From contig NZ_LT222319.1 of the NCBI RefSeq assembly GCF_900074915.1, positions 1,857,001 to 1,921,000 of the forward strand: a stretch of 64,000 nucleotides of DNA. The letters run 5' to 3'. Under the pieces are notes generated by a model. That model was not told the origin of the DNA. It ran no database searches and saw only the letters and a program-made list of their open reading frames with translations. Both the position numbers and the translations under genes were made by a program. The stretch is from Pseudomonas cerasi (GTDB taxonomy: Bacteria > Pseudomonadota > Gammaproteobacteria > Pseudomonadales > Pseudomonadaceae). Shown here in pieces: positions 40,879 through 49,941 of this stretch; the first letter of the stretch is position 1; the number at the start of each line of letters is the position of its first letter.

Positions 40879-42954
40879 CTACGAAAACCCGCGGGCGACC
40901 GCGTCAGCGCCGATCAGGCCTGTCACTCGCCCGGCCAGCGCATCCAGCCCGAACGGCTTGGTGAGCACTTGCGTGCAAGGCCGCAGGTGGCAATCGTCCA
41001 GCACGGATGTTTTGGCATAACCGGTGATGAACAGGGTCGGCAGGCCCGGTCGACAGTCGCCTGCCGCATCGGCCATTTCCCGGCCATTCATGCCGCCCGG
41101 CAAGCCTATGTCACTGATCAACAGGTCGATGCGTGTGTCCGATTGCAGGATCTGCAAACCTGACTGTGCGTCTGCCGCTTCCAGGCAGTTGTAGCCCAGA
41201 CCGCTGATGACTTCGGCGACGAGCATCCTCACCGAGGGTTCGTCGTCCACGATCAGGACGGTTTCGCCGGTGTGATGCGGCGGTTCTTCAATGACTTCCG
41301 GCTCGACGGGGCGGGGAGCATTTTCAGCAGTGTGGCGTGGCAGGTGCATGACCACGCTGGTGCCCTGGCCTTCGACCGATTCGACGCGAATCTGCCCGCC
41401 GGACTGGCGCACAAAACCATACACCATCGACAGCCCGAGACCGGTGCCGGCACCTATGGGCTTGGTGGTGAAGAACGGTTCGAAGGCTTTGGCGGCAATG
41501 TCCGGACTCATGCCGATGCCCGTGTCGGTGACCCGTATGCTCAGGTGCTCGCCGGCAGGAATGCCATGGTCCGGATCGGTGCACTCTTCAAGGGACGCGT
41601 TAGCGGTCTCGATGATAATGCGCCCGCCGTTGGGCATCGCGTCACGGGCGTTGAGGCACAGGTTCAGAAGCGAGCTTTCCAGCTGGGCATGATCAATCAG
41701 CGCAGGCCATAGATCATTCTGGGCGACGACCTTTATGTCTATCTCCGGGCCGACGGTACGGGCGATCAACTCTTCCATGTCATGAATCAACCCGTTGACG
41801 TCGGTGACTCTCGGCGACAGTGTCTGGCGTCGGGAGAACGCCAGCAGACGGTGAGTCAGCGACGCCGCGCGGCGTACTGCGCCCTGGGCGACCGACACGT
41901 AACGGTCAACATCGCCGACGCGCCCCTGAGCCAACCGTTTGGTGATCAGTTCCAGGCTGCCGGAAATACCGGCCAGCAGGTTGTTGAAGTCATGAGCGAT
42001 GCCTCCGGTCAGTTGCCCGACGGCATCCATCTTCTGCGAGTGGCGCAGGGCGTCTTCGATCTGCTCGCGTTCGAAAACGGCTTGTTCGATGCGCTGTTCG
42101 AGTGTCTGATTGAGTTCTCTGACCGCTTCTTCGGCTTTTTTTCTGGCGGTGACATCAACAGACGAGCCGATCAGACCGATCACCTCGCCGTTTTCATCGA
42201 GCAGGGGCGCTTTGGTCGAGAGCCACGTCGCTGCAGAGCCGTCAGGCAGGTTGACGTGTTCTTCGATCTGTTCGCTGACATTGTTCTGCATGATCCGGCG
42301 GTCGGTTTCCATGAGCACCCGTGCCTGTTGCTCATCATCCAGAAACTCCAGGTCCGTCTTGCCGATGAAAAACGCGGGCGGTTTGCCGATCAGTTCAGCG
42401 GTGCCACGATTGGCGACCAGCATGCGACCCTCGAGATCCTTGGCGTAGACGACGCCGGGAACGGCAGCCGTGAATATCCTCAGCAACTCGTTGAGACGGT
42501 CGCGCTCCTCTTCAGCCGTGCGACGGCTGTCTATATCGAGCAATACGCCCGGACTGCGAACAGGTTTGCCGCGACTATCGCGCTCGATTCGTCCGCTGGC
42601 TTCGATCCAGCGATAAAGACCGTCTTCATGCAGAACCCGGTATTCGCATCGGTAGGTTTCGCTGCTTTGAAGCGCGTCCTCGATTGACTTGTCGACTCTG
42701 GCCGAGTCGTCGGGATGAATGGAGGCAATCACCAGTTCCAGTGGCAAGCCTTTGGCGCACAGCTTCGGGGACAAACCGAAGGTCCGGGCAAAACGCTCAT
42801 CGCCGGTCAACTGATCGGCAATGATGTCCCACACCCAAGTGCCGACAACTGCCCCTGAATCCAGGGCGAGTTGTAGCTGCTCGGTCGCTTCCTGCTCCGA
42901 AGGCGGGGGTGGCTGGGGGGCAAATGGCCTGCCGCCAGAAACATCATTGCTCAT
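40879..42954 (-). CDS. hybrid sensor histidine kinase (PAS-PAS-HisKA-HATPase-REC)
   Basis: 691-residue soluble kinase without membrane segments. PAS 1 (about 25-145; FGLSPKLCAKGLPLELVIAS, then RCEYRVLHEDGLYRWIEASG), PAS 2 (about 155-272; PGVVYAKDLEGRMLVANRGT), coiled linker, phospho-acceptor His321 in GQLTGGIAHDFNNLLAGISG, HATPase motifs NLCLNARDAMPNGG (N box), VTDTGIGMS (G1) and GAGTGLGLSMVYGFV (G2), and a receiver domain (565-685) with TVLIVDDEPS, DLLISDIGLPGG (phospho-Asp) and LTKPFG (Lys). No DNA-binding partner gene is adjacent, so the output is unknown. The start is ATG at 42954 rather than the GTG before it. Confidence 0.92.
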   Translation of the reverse strand: MSNDVSGGRPFAPQPPPPSEQEATEQLQLALDSGAVVGTWVWDIIADQLTGDERFARTFGLSPKLCAKGLPLELVIASIHPDDSARVDKSIEDALQSSETYRCEYRVLHEDGLYRWIEASGRIERDSRGKPVRSPGVLLDIDSRRTAEEERDRLNELLRIFTAAVPGVVYAKDLEGRMLVANRGTAELIGKPPAFFIGKTDLEFLDDEQQARVLMETDRRIMQNNVSEQIEEHVNLPDGSAATWLSTKAPLLDENGEVIGLIGSSVDVTARKKAEEAVRELNQTLEQRIEQAVFEREQIEDALRHSQKMDAVGQLTGGIAHDFNNLLAGISGSLELITKRLAQGRVGDVDRYVSVAQGAVRRAASLTHRLLAFSRRQTLSPRVTDVNGLIHDMEELIARTVGPEIDIKVVAQNDLWPALIDHAQLESSLLNLCLNARDAMPNGGRIIIETANASLEECTDPDHGIPAGEHLSIRVTDTGIGMSPDIAAKAFEPFFTTKPIGAGTGLGLSMVYGFVRQSGGQIRVESVEGQGTSVVMHLPRHTAENAPRPVEPEVIEEPPHHTGETVLIVDDEPSVRMLVAEVISGLGYNCLEAADAQSGLQILQSDTRIDLLISDIGLPGGMNGREMADAAGDCRPGLPTLFITGYAKTSVLDDCHLRPCTQVLTKPFGLDALAGRVTGLIGADAVARGFS

Positions 42955-43243
42955 CACTATCGACCCACTTGAACGCCTGGTTCACAAAGACTCAGTCATA
43001 GGGCAGCGCAGCGGCCTGAAAGTTGTACAAAATTTATTCTATTTTGTGCCTGATGCCTCACAGAGCGATCAGTGACACTCGATCATTCCATGATTCTGGA
43101 TAGGGTGATGTTAAATTAATATCATTTGAGGTGCGCGCTATTTTCAGCGGAGCAGGCAGGGCAGCGCTTTCAGGTCATGCCGGGCTCGGCGAGTCACCTT
43201 AAAGCGCTGGTTTCATTCAAGTATTCAGCGTCCTGCGAACGTC

Positions 43244-44695
43244 TCAATGCTGGCCGACGGGCGCAGGCAGGTTGGCAGCCTGCACCGGCGACCAGCGGGT
43301 CAGCGCATAAAACACTGCGCCGCCCAGGATGCAACCGGTAAACCAGGCGAAGTTGGCAATCGGCTTGAACCACTCGACAAAGGTGAAGCACAGACCGACC
43401 AGTGCAGTGAGCAGCAATGCCTTGACCGCGATCCAGTTGACGCCGTTGGTGTACCAGTAACGACCGCTTGGCGTGTCATTGAACAGGGCGTCGACGTCGA
43501 TCTGCTGTTTCTTGATCAGGTAGTAATCCACCAGCAGGATGCCGAACAGCGGGCCGATACAGGCCGCCAGCACGTCCAGGGTGTAATGGATCACTTCCGG
43601 GTTGTTGAACAGGTTCCAGGGGGTGATGAAGATCGACGCTACGGCAGCGATCATGCCGCCTGCACGCCAGCTGATGCGGCTGGGCGCCACGTTGGCGAAG
43701 TCGAAGGCAGGGGAAACGAAGTTGGCGACGATGTTGATACCGACCGTCGCGGTCACGAAAGTAAAGGCGCCGAGCAGCACGGCCGTGGTGTTATCGATGC
43801 GCGCGACGGTCGCGATCGGGTCGTGGATCATCTCACCGAAAATCGGCAATGTGCCCGAGACGATCACCACCGTTACCAGTGAAAACGCCAGAAAATTCAC
43901 CGGCAAACCCCAGAAATTGCCGCGGCGCACGTCGGCCATGCTGCGGCAATAGCGGCTGAAATCACCGAAGTTCAGCGTCGGCCCAGAGAAATACGAGACC
44001 ACCAGCGCGATGGCCATGACCACTTGCCCGAACGCCGCCCAGCCGGACAACTCTTTTTCAGCCAGGGTGAAACTGATGTTATCCCAGCCGGCGCGCCAGA
44101 CAATCCAGCCTGCCAGCGCGAACATCACCGCGTAAACGGCAGGACCGGCCCAGTCGATGAAACGTCTGATCGACTCCATGCCGGTCCAGAACACAGCAGC
44201 CTGAACCACCCACAACTCCAGAAAGCCGGACCAGCCAAGCCACGACAGCCCGAGAAAGGTCACATTCTGATACGCGGCCAGTTCCGGGAAGAAACGCAGC
44301 ACCACGATCACCAGCGCGCTGGACGCCAGGTAGGTTTGAATGCCGTACCACGCCACCGCGATCAGCCCGCGAATGATGGCGGGAATGTTGGCACCGAAGA
44401 CGCCGAAGGCCAGGCGGCAGATGACCGGGTAGGGCACGGCGGCTTGCTGACTGGGTTTGGCGACCAGATTGGCGATCACTTGAATGATGCAGATCCCCAC
44501 CAGCAGCGCGATCAGCACTTGCCAACTGGCCAGGCCCAGAGCGAACAGACTGGCCGCGAAAACGTAGCCGCCGACGCTGTGCACGTCGCTCATCCAGAAC
44601 GCCAGGATGTTGTACCAAGTCCACTTCTGCGGCACCGGCCCCAGATCATGGTTGTGCAAGCGCGGGCTGTACCCGGTCGGGCGTTGATCTGTCAT
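43244..44695 (-). CDS. NCS1-family permease (hydantoin/allantoin/purine type)
   Basis: 483-residue transporter with about 12 membrane helices. NCS1 signatures: LGPVPQKWTWYNILAFWMSD at the N-terminus (the PxxxRxW-like first helix with NILAFWMSDVHSVGG), YPVICRLAFGVFGANIPAII, GPTLNFGDFSRYC, and LFGILLVDYYLIKKQQIDVD near the C-terminus. Mhp1-like hydantoin and PucI-like allantoin transporters share these. GAGGGAG precedes the ATG at 44695. It is divergent from a GntR gene and a hydantoin/allantoin-type racemase, which supports uptake of such a ring compound. Confidence 0.9.
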   Translation of the reverse strand: MTDQRPTGYSPRLHNHDLGPVPQKWTWYNILAFWMSDVHSVGGYVFAASLFALGLASWQVLIALLVGICIIQVIANLVAKPSQQAAVPYPVICRLAFGVFGANIPAIIRGLIAVAWYGIQTYLASSALVIVVLRFFPELAAYQNVTFLGLSWLGWSGFLELWVVQAAVFWTGMESIRRFIDWAGPAVYAVMFALAGWIVWRAGWDNISFTLAEKELSGWAAFGQVVMAIALVVSYFSGPTLNFGDFSRYCRSMADVRRGNFWGLPVNFLAFSLVTVVIVSGTLPIFGEMIHDPIATVARIDNTTAVLLGAFTFVTATVGINIVANFVSPAFDFANVAPSRISWRAGGMIAAVASIFITPWNLFNNPEVIHYTLDVLAACIGPLFGILLVDYYLIKKQQIDVDALFNDTPSGRYWYTNGVNWIAVKALLLTALVGLCFTFVEWFKPIANFAWFTGCILGGAVFYALTRWSPVQAANLPAPVGQH

Positions 44696-44751
44696 TGCGT
44701 GACTCCCTCGGTGTGTCGTGACGTGATCGGAGTACGATCGACGATTTTTTT

Positions 44752-44767
44752 GTATACGATCGTGTAC
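44752..44767. promoter_or_regulatory. GntR-type operator in the permease promoter
   Basis: GTATACGA-TCGTGTAC is a palindrome with one mismatch, 57 bases upstream of the permease start. The element TTGTATACGATC recurs at 45002-45013, 26 bases before the GntR start. Shared half-sites suggest control of both promoters by the GntR protein. Confidence 0.65.
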
Positions 44768-45038
44768 GCAAAACATGTGCCATACGATTATCATTCGGCC
44801 TGGAATGGCCGCGAGTCTTGTTTCAGGGCGCTTGTACCGAGACGGGCGGGTAAATCAGACAGGTTCGAACCTGCGCCTGAAGTGCACGTAAACAGGGCGC
44901 TTTTGCTCATTTACGGTGCGATTCATACGTTTTCAACTGAGAAGCCATTTGGCGCGCTGCTAAATTGCGCTACTCATCATGTTCCGCATCAGGCACTATT
45001 CTTGTATACGATCTGTAATGCCAATGTGATGTGAAGCC
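44768..45038. other. divergent intergenic region between permease and GntR genes
   Basis: Besides the two GTATACGATC sites no gene or other structure is evident. GTACGATCG at 44732-44740 may be a further half-site. Confidence 0.45.
45002..45017. promoter_or_regulatory. second GTATACGATC element before the GntR gene
   Basis: TTGTATACGATCTGTAAT carries one complete half-site GTATACGA and a degenerate second half. Its position immediately upstream of the GntR start fits autoregulation. Confidence 0.55.
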
Positions 45039-45758
45039 ATGATCCGATCTGACAGTGCCCCGTTGTTTCTCACACCTTCTGCCGATGAAAAAGGCCGTGA
45101 TGAACAGATTTACCAGCATGTACTGGAAGCTATCGTCGAACATCGGCTCGCTCCGGGGACGCGCTTGCCCGAGGACGCTTTGGCCGACGTATTCGAGATC
45201 AGCCGTACCGGTATTCGCAAGGTCTTGCAGCGTCTCGCGCTGGAACGACTGGTGACCCTGCGCCCCAAGCGCGGCGCAGAGGTTGCGCAACCGTCGGCTC
45301 AGGAGGCACAGGATGTATTGGGTGCCAGGCAACTGATCGAGCCCGCGCTGATGGCCGATATCGCCACGCGAGTCGCCGGTCAGTGCCTGCAAGCCCTGCG
45401 CGCGCTCTGCGATCAGGAGCATGAGGCGCAACACGCCGGGCGCCACAGCGAAGCGATTCAATTGTCGGCGCGTTTCCATGTGCAACTGAGCGCGCTGGCG
45501 GGTAATCAGGTATTGACCGAGCAGGTTGCGCAACTCACCACGCGGTCTTCGTTGATTGTGGCGGTGTACGGCTCGCGACGCAGTGTCGGCTGTGATTGTG
45601 GCCAGCATGTTGACTTGCTGACCTTGCTCGAAAGCGGGCAGGGCGAACAGGCACGTGAATGGATGGCCGAGCATCTACGGCGCATCCGTGCCAGCCTGAA
45701 TGTGGATGCGCCGGTCAGCGAGACAGTGGATTTTCATAGCATTTTCAAACGGCGCTGA
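45039..45758 (+). CDS. GntR-family regulator, FadR/FCD subfamily
   Basis: 239-residue regulator. Winged helix (residues 20-85): [60 protein letters not shown]. All-helical FCD ligand domain (95-225) with the metal-binding Asp/His pattern partly visible ([13 protein letters not shown] and HVDLL near 190). The racemase start follows the TGA by 10 bases, so both are on one transcript. Likely senses the transported compound or a product. Confidence 0.92.
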   Translation: MIRSDSAPLFLTPSADEKGRDEQIYQHVLEAIVEHRLAPGTRLPEDALADVFEISRTGIRKVLQRLALERLVTLRPKRGAEVAQPSAQEAQDVLGARQLIEPALMADIATRVAGQCLQALRALCDQEHEAQHAGRHSEAIQLSARFHVQLSALAGNQVLTEQVAQLTTRSSLIVAVYGSRRSVGCDCGQHVDLLTLLESGQGEQAREWMAEHLRRIRASLNVDAPVSETVDFHSIFKRR

Positions 45759-45768
45759 AGGAGTTCCG

Positions 45769-46500
45769 GTGCGTATTCAAGTAATCAACCCCAACACCAG
45801 CGAAGCCATGACCCACAAGATTGGCCTCGCGGCGCAAGCCATTGCGCGCCCCGGTACGCAGATTCTTGCGTGCAGCCCCGATGATGGCCCGGTGTCTATC
45901 GAAGGTCATTTTGACGAAGCGATCGCGACCCTTGGCGTGCTGGAAGAAATACGCAAAGGCCGTGAGCAGCAGGTCGACGCGCACATCATCGCCTGTTTCG
46001 GCGACCCCGGCCTGCTGGCGGCACGCGAGTACGCCAGCGCCCCGGTGATCGGTATCGCCGAAGCGGCTTTTCACATGGCCAGCCTGATTTCTACCCGTTT
46101 CGCCGTGGTCACCACACTGACCCGCACCCGGATCATCGCCGAACATCTGCTGCAGCGTTATGGCTTCAGTGAATTATGCACATCGGTGCGCTGTATCGAT
46201 CTGCCGGTGCTGGCGCTGGAGGAAAGCGGGCCGGAGCTCATCGAATGCATGGCCGAACAAGCCCGTCGCGCCCGTGATGACGAAGGTGCGGGAGCCATTG
46301 TGCTGGGTTGCGGCGGGATGGCGGATCTGGGCAGGCAGTTGAGCGAAGCGATCGGCCTGCCGGTCATCGACGGCGTGGCTGCGGCGGTGAAACTGGCCGA
46401 ATCGCTGGTGGATCTGGGCCTGACCACCAGCAAACACGGCGACCTGGCCGACCCCATCGGCAAACCGTTCAAAGGCCGGTTTGCCTACCTGAGCCGGTAA
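45769..46500 (+). CDS. Asp/Glu/hydantoin racemase family (allantoin or hydantoin racemase)
   Basis: 243-residue cofactor-free racemase. The two catalytic cysteines fall at Cys76 (HIIACFGDPG) and Cys181 (AIVLGCGGMAD), the same numbers as in characterised hydantoin racemases. N-terminal VINPNTSEAMT is typical. GTG at 45769 is used, with AAGGAG at 45758-45763. Next to an NCS1 permease and a GntR regulator it probably interconverts enantiomers of a hydantoin or allantoin. No hydantoinase, carbamoylase or allantoinase gene is in the window, so the downstream steps must be encoded elsewhere. Confidence 0.92.
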   Translation: MRIQVINPNTSEAMTHKIGLAAQAIARPGTQILACSPDDGPVSIEGHFDEAIATLGVLEEIRKGREQQVDAHIIACFGDPGLLAAREYASAPVIGIAEAAFHMASLISTRFAVVTTLTRTRIIAEHLLQRYGFSELCTSVRCIDLPVLALEESGPELIECMAEQARRARDDEGAGAIVLGCGGMADLGRQLSEAIGLPVIDGVAAAVKLAESLVDLGLTTSKHGDLADPIGKPFKGRFAYLSR

Positions 46501-46518
46501 TGGCTTCTGCCCGAAGGG

Positions 46519-46612
46519 CGTAGGAGCGAACGTGTTCGCGAAAGGGGCGGTATGAACGATGAACGTACATAGTCTGAAATACGGTTCGCGAACGAGTTCG
46601 CTCCTGCGGCCT
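46519..46612. repeat. REPIN 1 (GTAGGAGCGAAC type)
   Basis: Two inverted REP sequences: GTAGGAGCGAACGTGTTCGC at 46520-46539 and its near-complement TTCGCGAACGAGTTCGCTCC at 46585-46604, 20 of 23 bases matching over the full arms. Each contains its own small hairpin (GCGAAC-GT-GTTCGC). Lies between the convergent racemase and alcohol dehydrogenase genes. Confidence 0.88.
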
Positions 46613-46641
46613 TAGGCCAGAATCAAAAGCGAACTTGTATC

Positions 46642-47877
46642 TCACATAGCCGGAACGCCACCCCCGACCAAGGCTTCGGTCGTGTCGTCGGGCACCACAA
46701 TCGTGTTGTTGCCCGGCGTCAGGATGACCTTGCGGCAATCCTCTTCCTTCTTGTCGAACAGCTTGTAGCCCTTCGCCGCATCTTCCAGTGACATCCGATG
46801 CGTGATGATAGCTTCGGGCTCCAGGCGGCCGGCCTCAATGTGTTCCAGCAGTTCAGGCATGAAGCGATGCACGTGGGTCTGGCCCATCTTGAAGGTCAGG
46901 CCCTTGTCGAACGCATCGCCGAACATGAAGCCGTGGATGAAACCGGCATATACGCCTGGCACACTGACCACGCCGCCACGTCTTACCGCCGCGATGCACT
47001 GACGCAATGCCTTGCCGCTGCTGCCTTCCAGCTTCAGCGTGGCCAGGATGGTTTCAGTGGTGCTGCCCTTGGCCTCGAAACCCACCGCATCCACAACGCC
47101 GTCCACGCCACGCATGCCAGCAGTCTGGCGGATGATCGTGTCGGCCGGATCATCATCTTCGTCGAAGTTGATCGGGATCACGCCGTAGGTTTTCTGCGCA
47201 TAGGCCAGACGGTACGGGTGGTGATCAACCATGAAGATCTTCTCCGCACCGAGCATTTTTGCGCACGCTGCGCTCATCAGGCCGACCGGGCCAGCCCCAT
47301 AAATGGCAACAGTCGACCCTTGGCCTATCCCGGCGTTGAGTACAGCCTGCCAGGCGGTGGGGAGAATATCGGAGAGGAACAGAACCTTCTCGTCAGCCAG
47401 CGTGCCCGGCACCTTGAACGGACCGACATTGGCCTTGGGCACGCGCACGTATTCAGCCTGGCCGCCCGGGACGCCGCCATACAGATGGCTGAAGCCGAAT
47501 AGCGCCGCGCCTGGTGGAATCGACTTTTTGTTAAGAATCGCGCCACGTCCGGTGTTGGTGGTTTCGCAGGCCGCGAACAGGTCGATGTTGCAGAAAAAAC
47601 AGCTGCCGCAGGCGATGACGAACGGGATCACCACGCGATCGCCTTTGGCCACGGCCGTGACGGCCGAGCCGGTTTCTTCCACGACGCCCATGAACTCGTG
47701 ACCGAAAATGTCGCCATGTTCAACCGTAGGGATTTTGCCGCGATACAAGTGCAGGTCGGAACCGCAGATAGCCGTCGCGGTTACGCGCAGAATGATGTCA
47801 TCCGCTTGCTCGATCACGGGGTCCGGCACCGTGTCGACCTTCACATTGTTCGCACCGTGGTAAGTCAAGGCTCTCAT
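46642..47877 (-). CDS. zinc-dependent alcohol dehydrogenase, glutathione-independent formaldehyde dehydrogenase-like
   Basis: 411-residue medium-chain dehydrogenase. Catalytic zinc ligands: Cys38 in [13 protein letters not shown], His and Glu in [10 protein letters not shown]; structural zinc loop [18 protein letters not shown]-binding [20 protein letters not shown] with VDHHPYRL (Asp for NAD). The insertion near residue 300 ([20 protein letters not shown]) is typical of the Pseudomonas FdhA/class with tightly bound NAD or of related glutathione-independent enzymes. Substrate (formaldehyde or other small alcohol) is uncertain. It stands alone between a REPIN and a LysR gene. Confidence 0.87.
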   Translation of the reverse strand: MRALTYHGANNVKVDTVPDPVIEQADDIILRVTATAICGSDLHLYRGKIPTVEHGDIFGHEFMGVVEETGSAVTAVAKGDRVVIPFVIACGSCFFCNIDLFAACETTNTGRGAILNKKSIPPGAALFGFSHLYGGVPGGQAEYVRVPKANVGPFKVPGTLADEKVLFLSDILPTAWQAVLNAGIGQGSTVAIYGAGPVGLMSAACAKMLGAEKIFMVDHHPYRLAYAQKTYGVIPINFDEDDDPADTIIRQTAGMRGVDGVVDAVGFEAKGSTTETILATLKLEGSSGKALRQCIAAVRRGGVVSVPGVYAGFIHGFMFGDAFDKGLTFKMGQTHVHRFMPELLEHIEAGRLEPEAIITHRMSLEDAAKGYKLFDKKEEDCRKVILTPGNNTIVVPDDTTEALVGGGVPAM

Positions 47878-47980
47878 GGTTAATCCTCAATGGCAGCAGG
47901 AATTCCGCTCCGTTACTGAAGATGAACCATGAGATTTTTGTTGGTTCAGCGCGATTGGTCGACGTGGGACTAACGGTAGG

Positions 47981-48886
47981 TCAGTTGCGGAACGCCGTCA
48001 TATCCTGCAACAGCATGCCCATCAGGCGGTTGGCGCCGACACTCAGTTGACGGCCCAGGCGGCTGATCAGGTGGGTCTGCGGGGTGCTGAACACCTCATG
48101 CTGCAAGGGCAGGGCCCGCAATGTTACGGCCTTTATTTCTTCCTCCACGACAAAGGTCGGCAGCAGCGTGACGCCACCCTGCATGGCGAAATGCTTGAGC
48201 ATGGCGAAAGTGCCGCAGGTCAGCGTCGGCTGCACAGTGATGCCCAACTGGTGCTCGGCTTGCAGCAGAATCTGGCGGATACCGTAAGACACTGCGGGCA
48301 GGGCGACACGGTAGTCTTCAAGTGCCTGCAGCTTTATCGGGCCTGGTTCTTCCGCCAGCGGATGATTCGGCGCGGTGATCACACAGACCGGTTGACGCTG
48401 ATGCGCATGTGAGCGGATTTTCGGGTCGGCAGCCGGGTTGAAGACCAGGCCGATGTGCGCTTCATCCTCGACCACCTGGCGAATCACTTCGTTGCTGCCA
48501 CACACGTTCACGATCAGTTCGATCCTGGGGTACAGCTCGGAAAACCGGGCCAGCGGCTGCGCGAGACTTTCCAGAAACCCCTCTCCGGAGACCAGCGTCA
48601 CCGAGCCGCTGTGCAAGCCTTTCAGAGCCTGAATCGAATCCAGCAGGACCTCCTGCTGCGTCAGTCGCTGGCGGTAGTAGGCCAACACCTTGTCGCCCGC
48701 CTCGGTCGGTTTGACGCCGCGTCGATGACGCTCCAGCAGTGGAGAGCCCAGCTCCTGTTCCAGTTGCGCGATCTGACGGCTGACCGCCGAAGGCGCAACG
48801 TTGAGGAAGTCGGCAGCAGCCCGGACGCTGCCCAATCGTACGGCTTCGAAAAAATACAGGATGCGTCGATCTTGAACGAGGCTCAT
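47981..48886 (-). CDS. LysR-family regulator, probably of the divergent dehydrogenase operon
   Basis: 301-residue LTTR. HTH (residues 5-65): RRILYFFEAVRLGSVRAAAD, FLNVAPSAVSRQIAQLEQEL. Effector domain (95-295). The ATG at 48886 (MSLVQDRRIL) has GGAAG just upstream; an in-frame ATG earlier lacks one. It is 161 bases from, and divergent to, the dehydrogenase/aldehyde dehydrogenase/amidohydrolase genes, the usual arrangement for an LTTR and its target. Confidence 0.92.
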   Translation of the reverse strand: MSLVQDRRILYFFEAVRLGSVRAAADFLNVAPSAVSRQIAQLEQELGSPLLERHRRGVKPTEAGDKVLAYYRQRLTQQEVLLDSIQALKGLHSGSVTLVSGEGFLESLAQPLARFSELYPRIELIVNVCGSNEVIRQVVEDEAHIGLVFNPAADPKIRSHAHQRQPVCVITAPNHPLAEEPGPIKLQALEDYRVALPAVSYGIRQILLQAEHQLGITVQPTLTCGTFAMLKHFAMQGGVTLLPTFVVEEEIKAVTLRALPLQHEVFSTPQTHLISRLGRQLSVGANRLMGMLLQDMTAFRN

Positions 48887-49047
48887 GGGCTTCCAGTGTT
48901 GCGCTAAAGGCAACATAAATTCGATTTTTGGATTATTGCTGAGAGGGGAGAGCGCTGTCCATACTCGAATCATCAGCACATTGCAGGCCGAAGGGGCCCG
49001 CAGCGTCATCCTCTAATTTGTACAAAATCTTTGATCGGGATGCAGAC

Positions 49048-49938
49048 ATGACTTTGAAAGCAGGTGTGATCGGATTGGGCAACATGGGCGGCGGCATGGC
49101 TGCGACGCTGGCGGGCAAGGGCTTTGATGTCAGCGGTTTCGACCTGTCGCAGGCCGCATTGGCCCAGGCCGAAAGCAAGGGCGTCAAGCCGGTTGCCGAT
49201 CGCACGCAACTGATTCAAGGCGTGGACATTCTGATCCTCTCGCTGCCCAAGGCCGAGCATGTGGAATCGGTGTGCCTCGGCGCGGGTGGCATCAACGAGG
49301 TGGGTCGCAAGGGCCTTCTCGTCGTCGATACCACGACGTCAACGCCGGAAATGAGCCGCAAGGTCGCCGCTGAACTGGCGAAGAGCGGTATCGCGTTCAT
49401 CGACGCGCCGGTGTCAGGCGGCCCGAAAGGCGCAGCCACCGGCACCATGTCGATGGTCATCGGTGCCGAGGACGCCGATCTGGCGCGCGCCATGCCAATC
49501 CTGGAAGGCATGAGCGGGACACGCGTGCACGTCGGGCAATGTGGTGCAGGCAATGTCGCCAAGATCGCCAACAACATGCTCGCCGCCTGTCACCTGATCA
49601 GCACTGCCGAAGCCGTGGCGATGGCCGCGCGTGCAGGGGTCGACCCGGAAAAACTTCTGCAGGGCCTGAATGCCGGTTCCGGACGCAGCGGTGCCACGCA
49701 AGTGATGTTCCCGACCTTGGTACTCAACAAGGCCTATGACTCGGGTTTCACCATGGGCCTGATGCGCAAGGACGTTGGCCTGGCCAGCGATCTGGCGGAC
49801 AGCCTGGACATGGACCTGCCGCTGTCGCGTGTCGTCGCACAATTGTGGCAGGCCAGCAGTGAAACCCTGGCGGACAATGAAGACTTCTGCGCCATCGTGC
49901 AACGCACCGATGGCAAACTTTACGGTCATGGAGAATAA
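49048..49938 (+). CDS. NAD(P)-dependent beta-hydroxyacid dehydrogenase (3-hydroxyisobutyrate dehydrogenase family)
   Basis: 296-residue enzyme. N-terminal Rossmann motif GVIGLGNMGGGMAATL (residues 6-21), substrate motif FIDAPVSGGPKGAATGTMSM (118-137), and catalytic Lys172 in GAGNVAKIANNML. Members oxidise 3-hydroxy acids such as 3-hydroxyisobutyrate, tartronate semialdehyde (reverse) or L-threonate. The FDLSQ segment after the second strand suggests NAD. First gene of a three-gene operon; its stop is three bases before the next ATG. Confidence 0.92.
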   Translation: MTLKAGVIGLGNMGGGMAATLAGKGFDVSGFDLSQAALAQAESKGVKPVADRTQLIQGVDILILSLPKAEHVESVCLGAGGINEVGRKGLLVVDTTTSTPEMSRKVAAELAKSGIAFIDAPVSGGPKGAATGTMSMVIGAEDADLARAMPILEGMSGTRVHVGQCGAGNVAKIANNMLAACHLISTAEAVAMAARAGVDPEKLLQGLNAGSGRSGATQVMFPTLVLNKAYDSGFTMGLMRKDVGLASDLADSLDMDLPLSRVVAQLWQASSETLADNEDFCAIVQRTDGKLYGHGE

Positions 49939-49941
49939 GCG

